Shown: piece after piece, positions 1-6,596 of the stretch | Position numbering within the stretch: position 1 is the first letter of the stretch | Layout of the letters: each line of letters begins with the position of its first letter | NCBI GenBank assembly: GCA_964351745.1 | Contig: CAYGPI010000038.1 | Location: forward strand, 1-22,781 | Length of the DNA: 22,781 nucleotides | Reading direction: 5' to 3' | From: CAYNJF01 sp964351745 | GTDB lineage: Bacteria > Pseudomonadota > Gammaproteobacteria > Berkiellales > Berkiellaceae | Notes under the pieces: model-generated | Told to the model about the DNA's origin: nothing | Seen by the model: the letters and a program-made list of their open reading frames with translations, nothing else | Databases searched by the model: none | Made by a program: the position numbers and the translations under genes

Positions 1-819
1 GGTATCGCCAACAGGAGCGCCATCAATCGCTTTAATCCCTGAAATAATGAATCCAACTTCGCCTGTTTCAAGAGACATCGTATCTGTATGCTTGGGTGTA
101 AAGATGCCAACCCTATCAGCAAGATGCTCTCCCCCTGTTGACATAATACGGATCTTATCTCCTTTCTTAAGGCGGCCATGTTTGATACGCACTAAGGAAA
201 CAACGCCTAAATAACTATCAAACCAAGAATCTATGATAAGTGCTTGAAGTGGCCCATTAGGGTCTCCTTCAGGTTTTGGAATTCTTTTCACAAGCTCTTC
301 AAGAAGCTCATGAATACCAACGCCTGTTTTAGCACTGATTCTTAAAGCATCCTTGGCGTCAATACCAATAATTTCTTCGATGTCATTAATGACGCGCTCT
401 GGTTCAGCGGCCGGCAAATCGATTTTATTGAGCACCGCAAAGACTTCAAGCCCCTGCTCAATAGCGGTATAGCAGTTAGCGACTGTTTGCGCCTCAACGC
501 CCTGAGCGGCATCCACAACTAACAAAGCACCTTCACAAGCGGCTAATGATCGCGAAACTTCATAGGAGAAATCCACATGGCCTGGCGTATCAATAAAATT
601 AAGTTTATAAACTGTGCCATCATTTGCCTTATAATCAAGCGTCACACTCTGAGCTTTAATTGTGATACCACGTTCACGCTCAAGATCCATAGAGTCAAGG
701 ACTTGCGAAGCCATTTCGCGCTCACTTAACCCCCCGCACTCTTGAATAAGGCGATCTGATAGTGTTGATTTGCCATGGTCAATATGGGCAATGATGGAAA
801 AATTACGTATGTGTTCCAT
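1..819 (-). CDS. lepA: Elongation factor 4 (LepA), N-terminal part, truncated by window edge
   Basis: This is the first 273 codons of LepA (EF4), a ribosome-associated translational GTPase of about 600 residues; the rest lies left of base 1. The protein begins MEHIRNFSIIAHIDHGKST, so the G1 P-loop is at residues 11-19. The switch-II DTPGH, the NKID guanine-specificity motif and a downstream SAK follow in the usual order, and the start of domain II is reached before the edge. The ATG at 819-817 matches the family start. There is no strong Shine-Dalgarno sequence; instead an inverted repeat lies directly upstream. lepA follows mucD in the same orientation, as in Pseudomonas, but an intrinsic terminator separates the two here. 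Identification is secure from the GTPase motifs and context. Confidence 0.97.
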   Translation of the reverse strand, partial: MEHIRNFSIIAHIDHGKSTLSDRLIQECGGLSEREMASQVLDSMDLERERGITIKAQSVTLDYKANDGTVYKLNFIDTPGHVDFSYEVSRSLAACEGALLVVDAAQGVEAQTVANCYTAIEQGLEVFAVLNKIDLPAAEPERVINDIEEIIGIDAKDALRISAKTGVGIHELLEELVKRIPKPEGDPNGPLQALIIDSWFDSYLGVVSLVRIKHGRLKKGDKIRIMSTGGEHLADRVGIFTPKHTDTMSLETGEVGFIISGIKAIDGAPVGDT

Positions 820-820
820 A

Positions 821-885
821 AAGAAAGTTATCTTACATGCTGTTAGAGTAATTGTAAATGGGTCATTTTACGGGATAACTTTCTT
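821..885. repeat. 12-bp perfect inverted repeat in the lepA leader
   Basis: AAGAAAGTTATC at 821-832 is matched exactly by GATAACTTTCTT at 874-885, with 41 bases between. The inner arm ends one base before the lepA start codon. If the lepA transcript includes both arms, the hairpin would occupy the place where a ribosome binding site should be. If transcription starts inside the loop (a TACAAT-like -10 reads on the minus strand at 856-851), the repeat would act as DNA. Role is inferred; the repeat itself is seen directly. Confidence 0.6.
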
Positions 886-898
886 GTGAGCTAGTTTT

Positions 899-931
899 AA
901 AAAAAGGAATGCGCTAAAAGCGCATTACTAG
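899..931 (-). terminator. Rho-independent terminator after mucD
   Basis: A perfect 7-bp stem (AATGCGC at 908-914, GCGCATT at 920-926) with a 5-base loop is followed on the minus strand by CC and a run of seven T (complement of the A run at 899-905). This is a standard intrinsic terminator for mucD and should limit read-through into lepA. Confidence 0.85.
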
Positions 932-998
932 TTAATCAACTTTACTATTTAAGTGCATACACAAGCTTTACTCTCAAATTAAACCTCTTACTCCCCCT

Positions 999-2426
999 TT
1001 AATTGGGGATCCTAACTGCGATATAGCGCTGAATTTGGCCACCGCGAGTAATGAGCATTGAGAAATGTTCGCTCTTAGGTAGAGCATTTAAAACAGAGTA
1101 AAACTGCTTGGTTGAGGTAATATTTTGTTTGTCTAAGCGCATAATCACATCGCCGGTGCGCAACCCGGATGACTTCCAAGGTAAAGATTCTAAGCGAACC
1201 ACAACAACCCCTGTGATGCCTTCACTGATATCATCATCTTGAATTGGATTTAAGTCTCTCACCGTGATGCCGCCGTGCGCTGGCAACGATCTTGGAAGAT
1301 TCATCGCCATATTCATTTTCATGGTTTGATTTGGGGATCGCTCGATAATAATGCTAAGTTTCTTCATTTGTTGATCACGAACAATATCCACTTTTATTTC
1401 TGAGCCAATAGGCAACAAGCCAACGACAGGAGGCACATCTGTAGCTTTGCGAATATCTTTACTATTCATAGCAACAATAATGTCGCCGATTTGTAGGCCA
1501 GCCTTTTGAGCAGGACTCTGTGGTATAACCTTTGAAACCAGTGCTCCTTTAGGATTGCGCATACCAAAAGACTTAGCTAAATCACGATTGAGATCCTGAA
1601 AGGCTAGCCCTAACCACCCTCGCTCAACAAAACCTTGTGATTTAAGCTGCGTAATGACATTTTTGATAATATCTGAGGGCACTGCAAACGATAGGCCTGC
1701 ATAACTACCTGATTCACTGACAATTTGTGCATTAATACCCACCATTTCACCGTTTAAGTTTAAAAGTGGTCCTCCAGAATTTCCTGGGTTTATCGCAACA
1801 TCTGTCTGAATAAAGGGCACATATTTTTCAGTCCCTAAGCTTCGTCGTTTAGCACTTACGACCCCTACGGTTAAAGTGTCCTCAAAGCCATAAGGTGCGC
1901 CAATAGCGACAACCCATTGCCCAACTTGTACAGGATCATCTGCAAATTTAATAATGGGTAAACCATCAGCTTTAATTTTTAGTAGAGCCAAGTCAGTCCC
2001 AATATCATAGCCAATCACTTCTGCAGGATACTCATCACGACTTTTTAGCTGAACAAAAATTTCTTTAGCACCGTCAATCACGTGATAATTGGTAATAATG
2101 AAGCCATCTGTGGTTAAGATGCTGCCAGAGCCTAAGCCTGGATCATTTCTTCCGTATAATTTATCTTCTAATTGATCACCAAACATTTCTTCCAAAACGT
2201 CCATAAGCGGAGTACTTTCAAGCTCATCGCGAAATTCATCAGGAACCAATTTTTGCTTCTTTTCTAGATTATTAAGCGTCACAATACTCACAACTGCTGG
2301 TGAGCTTTTATCCACTAATTCGGTAAAATCAGCTAAAGGTGTAACTGCCATGGAAACTTGAACTGACACGAGCATAGCCAATCCTATTAAGGTGTGTGTA
2401 CAAGTATTTAAAAGACTACTTATCAT
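999..2426 (-). CDS. mucD: Periplasmic serine endoprotease, DegP/MucD (HtrA) family
   Basis: HtrA-family protease and chaperone that handles misfolded envelope proteins; 475 residues, the usual size. An N-terminal hydrophobic segment (about residues 8-28) ending near SMA-V looks like a Sec signal peptide, so it acts in the periplasm. The catalytic triad is His115 (NYHVIDG), Asp145 (DIGTDLALL) and Ser217 (GNSGGP). Two PDZ domains follow, roughly 270-360 and 380-470. The start is ATG at 2426, with AGGGAGAG just upstream as ribosome binding site. It sits before lepA as in the Pseudomonas algU-mucABCD-lepA locus, but its usual upstream partners mucA/B/C are missing. It has a sigma70-like promoter of its own and a terminator. 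degP, degQ and mucD are hard to tell apart; the choice of mucD rests on the lepA neighbour. Confidence 0.93.
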   Translation of the reverse strand: MISSLLNTCTHTLIGLAMLVSVQVSMAVTPLADFTELVDKSSPAVVSIVTLNNLEKKQKLVPDEFRDELESTPLMDVLEEMFGDQLEDKLYGRNDPGLGSGSILTTDGFIITNYHVIDGAKEIFVQLKSRDEYPAEVIGYDIGTDLALLKIKADGLPIIKFADDPVQVGQWVVAIGAPYGFEDTLTVGVVSAKRRSLGTEKYVPFIQTDVAINPGNSGGPLLNLNGEMVGINAQIVSESGSYAGLSFAVPSDIIKNVITQLKSQGFVERGWLGLAFQDLNRDLAKSFGMRNPKGALVSKVIPQSPAQKAGLQIGDIIVAMNSKDIRKATDVPPVVGLLPIGSEIKVDIVRDQQMKKLSIIIERSPNQTMKMNMAMNLPRSLPAHGGITVRDLNPIQDDDISEGITGVVVVRLESLPWKSSGLRTGDVIMRLDKQNITSTKQFYSVLNALPKSEHFSMLITRGGQIQRYIAVRIPN

Positions 2427-2482
2427 ATCACTCTCCCTTGGAGGACTACTGATCGAAAACCAAGATTTCCTTTTAAAAAACC

Positions 2483-2510
2483 ATTATAACACTAGGTGAC
2501 CAACTAACAA
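2483..2510 (-). promoter_or_regulatory. Sigma70-type promoter for mucD
   Basis: Read on the minus strand: -35 TTGTTA (2510-2505), 16-base spacer, perfect -10 TATAAT (2488-2483), with a TG one base before it (extended -10). It lies about 57 bases upstream of the mucD ATG. I see no convincing sigma-E type GAACTT/TCTGA pair in this leader. Confidence 0.65.
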
Positions 2511-2693
2511 ATAAGGAAGCAATAGCAGGCTGAAAAAAAGATCAAAGACTATCCAGGGCAATCTTAGCTTTGAAAGCGTGCCAAGGGACTAACTCCAATT
2601 TTGTACTGAGACGCTAAAAAATCTAATTTGACTCCTAGGCACCACAACCAGAACATTGATAGAATCCGCACACTACTCATCACAAGGAATCAA

Positions 2694-3509
2694 ATGAGCG
2701 ATACCTATTTTATACCTCCTGGAGAGCTAGAGCATGAGCGGCTTCAAATTTTACATCAAGCGTTTTTAAAACCCACGGCTGAGCTCTTACTAAGCTGTGG
2801 ACTATCAACAAGCCATCATCACCTGCAAAAAATTTTTGATGTTGGTTGTGCCACAGGTTTAATGAGTCAATGGATGGCCGATCAAACCTCAAGTCAAGTC
2901 ATAGGCTTAGACTTAGATCCTATTCAAATTGATGCCGCCTCTCAATTTGCTCAAAAACGTCATCAGACTAATTTAAGCTTTGAGCTTTACGATCTTGGCG
3001 GCCCCTCCCCCTTTTCATCACAAGCTGACTTAACTTATTGCCGCTTTGTTCTGCATCACCTTAAAGATCCGAAACAAGGGATCAGAAACCTTATCGATAT
3101 GACAAAACCAAATGCAAATATCATTTTTATTGAGCCAATCATGGATGGTCGCTGGGCTTATCCAGAAACAACGGCAGTCAATGAACTTTATGATCTCCTC
3201 TTAGACATGAATCAAGATCATCACTGGGATCCTGATTATGGCAAAAAGCTGCTATCTGATTTATCAAGTTTTTCAGAGCTTCATATCGAACAGGTTGAAA
3301 ACTACCGACCTATACTGATGTCAAGAGAACAAAAAGCCCATGATTATCTAGCGATTCGCATCTTTAAAGAGCAACTCCTTAAGGAAAAGGTGACCGATGA
3401 AAAAACACTCATGAGACTTGAAGACAAACTAAAGGAAATTACTAATGAGCAACAGTTCAGTGTATCGTTATTTAGTGGCATCTTTATCAAAGCAAAAAAG
3501 ATAAACTAA
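2694..3509 (+). CDS. SAM-dependent methyltransferase, class I (UbiE/type 11/25-like)
   Basis: A Rossmann-fold methyltransferase of 271 residues; substrate unknown. Motif I is IFDVGCATG (about residues 47-55), the acidic residue after the second strand is in VIGLDLD (69-75), and the later YCRFVLHHLKDP stretch (about 115-126) resembles the post-motif region of small-molecule methyltransferases. The C-terminal third is helical and charged. The frame is open upstream to a TTG at 2628, but the ATG at 2694 has AAGGA five bases ahead and starts a natural-looking N terminus, so I chose it. The gene stands alone on the plus strand, divergent from mucD, where mucA/mucB genes would lie in Pseudomonas. 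A hairpin follows it. Methyltransferase class is fairly sure, the reaction is not. Confidence 0.8.
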   Translation: MSDTYFIPPGELEHERLQILHQAFLKPTAELLLSCGLSTSHHHLQKIFDVGCATGLMSQWMADQTSSQVIGLDLDPIQIDAASQFAQKRHQTNLSFELYDLGGPSPFSSQADLTYCRFVLHHLKDPKQGIRNLIDMTKPNANIIFIEPIMDGRWAYPETTAVNELYDLLLDMNQDHHWDPDYGKKLLSDLSSFSELHIEQVENYRPILMSREQKAHDYLAIRIFKEQLLKEKVTDEKTLMRLEDKLKEITNEQQFSVSLFSGIFIKAKKIN

Positions 3510-3563
3510 AATTGACCATACAATTGATAGTTGGATCATGAGATCGACAGATACCAACACATA

Positions 3564-3594
3564 ACGCCATGCTTACCTTTTTAAAGCATGGCGT
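3564..3594. terminator. Strong hairpin between methyltransferase and MBL-like gene
   Basis: ACGCCATGCTT (3564-3574) pairs perfectly with AAGCATGGCGT (3584-3594): 11 bp around a 9-base loop. Neither strand shows a clean T tract after it (plus strand continues TGGTCACTTTCT), so it may be a weak or factor-assisted terminator for the methyltransferase, or an mRNA 3'-end stabiliser. The rest of the gap 3510-3768 holds the promoter noted separately and no gene I can support. Confidence 0.5.
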
Positions 3595-3713
3595 GGTCAC
3601 TTTCTAAATATTAATTCGGTGATATGCAAGATACCAATTTTCTCATCCGTCGTTGGGGATAGCTCCTTTTCTGAAATAGATAAGGAATCATATGATAAAT
3701 TGGCATCTGGGCC

Positions 3714-3741
3714 TTGAGAACATATAAAACGGATGTAAAAT
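3714..3741 (+). promoter_or_regulatory. Sigma70-type promoter for the MBL-like gene
   Basis: -35 TTGAGA (3714-3719), 16-base spacer, -10 TAAAAT (3736-3741). A start of transcription near 3748 leaves a leader of about 20 bases containing GGAAAG before the ATG at 3769. Confidence 0.55.
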
Positions 3742-3768
3742 GAACCTTTAACTAGCTTGGAAAGACTT

Positions 3769-4497
3769 ATGTTAAACAACTTCAATAATAAACTTTATAA
3801 AGCTGAGCAGCCACACGGCGAAATCGTCAAGGTCTTTGATAATGTCTATATGGTCACTGGTACTAATCAATTTAGTTTAGATGGCATCGACTATTGCGCT
3901 AGTAGAAATATGATTATCGTTCGCTCTTCTAATAATCATTTAATGCTTATTAACACTGTGCGTCTCAATGATGAGCAACTTGCTAAGCTTAAAGAAGTTG
4001 GCGAGATTAAGCATATTATTAGGATTGGCGCCTTTCATGGCTATGATGACAAGTTTTATGTCGAGGCATTTAAAGCCGACTATTGGATTTTGCCAAGTAT
4101 GCAAAATGAATATGAAATTGAGAACCCCAAACATCTTACTAACGACACCATGCCTTTACCAGACTGTACCGTTTTTGAATACACAACAACCAAAATGTCT
4201 GAGGGCGCTCTGCTGTTAAATCAAGAAGGTGGCATTTTAATCACCTGTGACAGTATTCAAAATATCACTAAAAAAGATGAGCTCATGAATGATGCGTGCT
4301 GGGATATGTATGTTAAAGAGCAATCTGTTGGTACAGCTCATATAACAAAGACTTGGATAGGCGCTTGTGAGCCAAAAAAGGAAGATTTTATAAAACTTAT
4401 TGGCTTACCCTTCAAACATCTTATCACCGCCCATGGCGAGCCATTAAAGGATATTGCATCTAAAGCAGTTTCAAATAGTATCAAAGCTAAATTTTAA
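3769..4497 (+). CDS. Metallo-beta-lactamase-fold-like protein, function unknown
   Basis: A 242-residue soluble protein with the strand pattern of the metallo-beta-lactamase superfamily: an N-terminal segment with VYMVTGTNQF, then HIIRIGAFHGYDDKFY (about 82-97), a GGILITCDSIQN stretch, and a C-terminal HLITAHGEPL. The classical HxHxDH zinc motif is not present; only a reduced FHGYDD remains (His90, Asp93, Asp94), so if it binds metal it does so differently. It resembles a widespread uncharacterised MBL-like family, from memory of its GAFHG-DD-FY motif. The longer frame from TTG 3757 is less likely than ATG 3769, which has GGAAAG and a promoter at the right distance. It is convergent with rpoE, in the place of the missing anti-sigma genes. 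No signal peptide or membrane segment is seen. Confidence 0.6.
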   Translation: MLNNFNNKLYKAEQPHGEIVKVFDNVYMVTGTNQFSLDGIDYCASRNMIIVRSSNNHLMLINTVRLNDEQLAKLKEVGEIKHIIRIGAFHGYDDKFYVEAFKADYWILPSMQNEYEIENPKHLTNDTMPLPDCTVFEYTTTKMSEGALLLNQEGGILITCDSIQNITKKDELMNDACWDMYVKEQSVGTAHITKTWIGACEPKKEDFIKLIGLPFKHLITAHGEPLKDIASKAVSNSIKAKF

Positions 4498-4522
4498 ACC
4501 CAGAGGTACCAGCTCTTAGTAG

Positions 4523-4554
4523 AAATAAAGTGCCCTCAAAGATTTAGAGAGCAC
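4523..4554 (-). terminator. Probable rpoE terminator in the convergent gap
   Basis: GTGCCCTC (4530-4537) and GAGAGCAC (4547-4554) form an 8-bp stem with one mismatch and a 9-base loop. On the minus strand it is followed by TTTATTTCT, making an imperfect intrinsic terminator for rpoE; it may also slow transcription from the opposite gene. Confidence 0.5.
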
Positions 4555-4568
4555 GCTGCATGTGTTTA

Positions 4569-5150
4569 TTAATGATCAAACTTTTGCATAATCGGTGCGA
4601 CATGACGCTCGATGCTTTCTCTTGCCCGATAAAGTCTTGATCGCACCGTACCAATAGGACAAGCCATGACGCCAGCAATTTCCTCATAAGTCAGCCCTTC
4701 CATTTCTCTTAATATAATGGCTGTTTTTAACTCCTTTGGAAGATGCTCAATCACATTCATAACAGCCTCCTCTAACTCATTTTTAATCATGGTACGTTCA
4801 GGGGTTGTAAAATCACGCTGAAACCGATTGAGCGTATGCTCAACATCAATCGTTTCAACGTCAGCATCTACTGGCCGCCTGCTATTGAGTATAATGTGAT
4901 TTTTTGCTGTATTAATAGCGATCCGATACAGCCAAGTATAGAAAGCACTATCGCCACGAAACTTATGTAAAGCGTTGTAAGCCTTTATAAATGACTCTTG
5001 CGTCACATCTAAAGCTTCAACTGGATCTTGTACATATCTTGACACTAATTTTATTATTTTAAACTGATATTTTTGTACCAACTCATCAAAAGCCAAGTTA
5101 TCTCCCTGTTTGGCTCTTATGACCAGCTCGGCATCAACCCCTTTGGGCAT
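4569..5150 (-). CDS. rpoE: RNA polymerase sigma-E factor (RpoE/AlgU), ECF family
   Basis: ECF sigma factor for envelope stress. Region 2 spans about residues 20-90, with the RYVQDPVEALDVTQESFIKAY and FYTWLYRIAINTAKN blocks typical of RpoE/AlgU. Region 4 contains LPKELKTAIILREMEGLTYEEIA and the DNA-binding helix CPIGTVRSRLYRARE. From ATG 5150 the protein is 193 residues, as in AlgU, and six G precede this ATG at ribosome-binding distance. Earlier in-frame starts (ATG 5165, GTG 5174) would add 5 or 8 residues and have weaker binding sites. In Pseudomonas and E. coli rpoE is followed by anti-sigma genes; here the next gene is convergent and unrelated, so no anti-sigma is encoded beside it. The ygfX/sdhE neighbours match the ancestral locus. 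Confidence 0.95.
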   Translation of the reverse strand: MPKGVDAELVIRAKQGDNLAFDELVQKYQFKIIKLVSRYVQDPVEALDVTQESFIKAYNALHKFRGDSAFYTWLYRIAINTAKNHIILNSRRPVDADVETIDVEHTLNRFQRDFTTPERTMIKNELEEAVMNVIEHLPKELKTAIILREMEGLTYEEIAGVMACPIGTVRSRLYRARESIERHVAPIMQKFDH

Positions 5151-5173
5151 AATGCGGCCCCCCATGTTATTCA

Positions 5174-5204
5174 CTAGTTAGATGACTCATTTTACTCTAA
5201 CTAG
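5174..5204 (-). promoter_or_regulatory. 9-bp stem-loop in the rpoE leader
   Basis: CTAGTTAGA (5174-5182) and TCTAACTAG (5196-5204) are perfect complements around a 13-base loop. In the rpoE mRNA the stem ends about 23 bases before the ATG at 5150 and overlaps the alternative GTG start. It could shape translation of the sigma factor or be a DNA operator. The structure is seen; the role is inferred. Confidence 0.5.
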
Positions 5205-5220
5205 GTTATCGGCAGCAAGG

Positions 5221-5254
5221 ATTATAAATTGATGCTCTGTATCAGAGTATGTTC
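5221..5254 (-). promoter_or_regulatory. Candidate rpoE promoter with internal dyad
   Basis: On the minus strand TGAACAT (from 5255) is followed after 16 bases by TCAAT (5232-5228), a loose match to the sigma-E consensus GGAACTT-N16-TCTGA that autoregulates rpoE elsewhere. A TATAAT (5226-5221) lies a few bases further on and could be a sigma70 -10 with a poor -35. A palindrome CTCTG-TAT-CAGAG (5235-5247) sits between. It starts just inside the ygfX stop, so rpoE may also be read from the upstream operon. Confidence 0.35.
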
Positions 5255-5666
5255 ACGTGTCTAGAGATTGTAGCCATAATGCATAATTAAGCTTGGAAAA
5301 GTCTCGATTTTGCAAACATAGTGGGGTTAAAGCAAAGGTGTAATATTGACTTGAGCTATATAATTTACATTGAACTAGTGTGAAGTATGCTGTTGCTTGG
5401 AATTTTTTAAGCGTATAAACACGCTTACGGCCACGGGCGAAAGTAAGCTTTAAGGTCTTATTGTGGATTTCAACAGCAATCAGAGCGGGCTCAGGAGGCT
5501 TCAACCAAAAACCAACGATGATACCAACCCCTAAAATATGAAGCATGTAGGTACAAGGTAAACACAGCCAAAGACAAGCTAAGAAGCCATAGAGACAGTG
5601 GTAAAAATTACAACGAAGCCAGTGAGACTGAACCTCAAGCTTTAGCGTAGGCGCAAATCCTTTCAA
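5253..5666 (-). CDS. ygfX: YgfX (CptA) family inner-membrane protein
   Basis: A 137-residue protein with the YgfX layout: two adjacent hydrophobic helices (about residues 20-60) split by a short polar turn, then a beta-rich cytoplasmic domain with the LKLTFARGRKRVYTL and ALTPLCLQNRDFSKLNYALWLQ blocks that correspond to the family's conserved core. YgfX is always paired with SdhE; in E. coli the pair was described as the CptBA toxin-antitoxin acting on MreB/FtsZ. The frame overlaps sdhE by 32 bases. No ATG is available near the front; the likely start is TTG 5666, probably coupled to sdhE translation. The match is from architecture and position rather than strong motifs. Confidence 0.75.
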   Translation of the reverse strand: MKGFAPTLKLEVQSHWLRCNFYHCLYGFLACLWLCLPCTYMLHILGVGIIVGFWLKPPEPALIAVEIHNKTLKLTFARGRKRVYTLKKFQATAYFTLVQCKLYSSSQYYTFALTPLCLQNRDFSKLNYALWLQSLDT

Positions 5667-5886
5667 TCATGTCTCGACTATGTCTATCTTCATGAGTCAA
5701 TTGCTGCATAAACCATTGTTGTAACTGTGGATCTTCAGCGGTCAGTAAAGCCTGAAACACAGCTTGCTCCTCTTGATTTAAGCTAGTGTAATGAGCATCA
5801 AAAAAAGGTAACAGAAACAAATCAAGCTCAAGCATACCTCGACGACATCCCCATCGGACACGATTCTCGTTTGGCTCAAAAACCAC
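5635..5886 (-). CDS. sdhE: Succinate dehydrogenase assembly factor SdhE (YgfY/CptB)
   Basis: Small (83 residues) helical flavinylation factor that helps attach FAD covalently to succinate dehydrogenase and fumarate reductase. The signature RGMLELD is present, with the essential Arg-Gly at residues 16-17 and Glu20, followed by LLPFF and the LLTAEDPQLQQWF helix typical of the family. Translation most likely starts at GTG 5886: a perfect GAAGGAG lies seven bases upstream, inside the end of the DUF924 gene, which it overlaps by 11 bases. The gene pair sdhE-ygfX divergent from ygfZ is the same arrangement as in E. coli. Confidence 0.95.
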   Translation of the reverse strand: MVFEPNENRVRWGCRRGMLELDLFLLPFFDAHYTSLNQEEQAVFQALLTAEDPQLQQWFMQQLTHEDRHSRDMIERICAYAKA

Positions 5887-6478
5887 TATTGGGCTCCTTC
5901 AAAAAAGAAATCTCTTCCTGTGTACTGCTTCGCCCCAAAATATCATTACGATGAGGAAACCTTCCAAACCTATAAATGATTTCATAATGAGCTAATGCAA
6001 ACTCATAGGCAGACTTCATCATAGGCTCACAATGAGGTTGCTCAGTTTGGGAAATATTCCACAATTTTTTAAACAAAGCAACACAATGATTTTGATCGTC
6101 TAAGTCTTCAGAATGCTCAAGAGGCATATAAAGAAACTGTCTTTGAACTAAGTCCAAATCTTTATCAAATTCTTGCTCTATGGCATGCAAACAAGCACTT
6201 TTTGCCAAATGGTCAAAGGCAAATGACTTAGGCAGGTTGCGATAGGCATTTCGTGGAAACTGATCTAACAAGATAATATACGCAAGACAGCCTGTTGGCT
6301 GCTCCAACCAAAAATCAAGTTTTGAGTCAGAAGCACATTCAATGACATCTTCAAAATCTACGCGAATAAGGTTGTCAAACGCTTCATCCTTTTGCCACCA
6401 ATTTTTCGAAACCTCACGATAAGGAGGCTCATCATCGCCAAACCAAAAATGTAAAATATCGGGAATTTTCTCTAACAT
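5876..6478 (-). CDS. DUF924 family protein
   Basis: A 200-residue all-helical protein of the DUF924 family, which is widespread and uncharacterised and has a TPR-like fold. Family marks are ILHFWFGDD near the start, WWQKDEAFDNLIR, LDQFPRNAYR in the middle, FLYMPLEHSEDL, and the C-terminal ALAHYEIIYRFGRFPHRNDILGR. The start ATG 6478 has AAGGA eight bases ahead; the longer frame from TTG 6484 would put that site too close. It heads the minus-strand group DUF924-sdhE-ygfX, with an 11-base overlap to sdhE that suggests coupled translation. Confidence 0.92.
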   Translation of the reverse strand: MLEKIPDILHFWFGDDEPPYREVSKNWWQKDEAFDNLIRVDFEDVIECASDSKLDFWLEQPTGCLAYIILLDQFPRNAYRNLPKSFAFDHLAKSACLHAIEQEFDKDLDLVQRQFLYMPLEHSEDLDDQNHCVALFKKLWNISQTEQPHCEPMMKSAYEFALAHYEIIYRFGRFPHRNDILGRSSTQEEISFLKEPNSGF

Positions 6479-6528
6479 GGGCAAGATCCTTATACGGTCA
6501 TGAACAGTTGGTCTGATAAGATAGTTTA

Positions 6529-6556
6529 TTGACTTGTGTAAGATTATCTCTATACT
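6529..6556 (+). promoter_or_regulatory. Sigma70-type promoter for ygfZ
   Basis: -35 TTGACT (6529-6534), 16-base spacer, -10 TATACT (6551-6556). Five of six bases match consensus at each box. Transcription would start near 6563, about 34 bases before the ygfZ ATG. Confidence 0.75.
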
Positions 6557-6596
6557 ACCAAGACATTATCGCGGTGAAAACTATAAAAATTGACTT

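Noticed and set aside
2628..2693. N-terminal extension of the methyltransferase from TTG 2628
   Set aside because: No ribosome binding site, low-quality His/Arg-rich residues, and ATG 2694 has a good AAGGA site.
3597..3785. 62-codon minus-strand frame in the gap before the MBL-like gene, ending just before the hairpin
   Set aside because: Only a TTG start, no ribosome binding site, overlaps the start of the plus-strand gene and its promoter; it could be a gene remnant, but I cannot match it to anything.
5253..5886. sdhE-ygfX as a toxin-antitoxin system
   Set aside because: The pair was once described as CptBA, but SdhE is firmly a flavinylation factor and the context beside ygfZ supports a housekeeping role.
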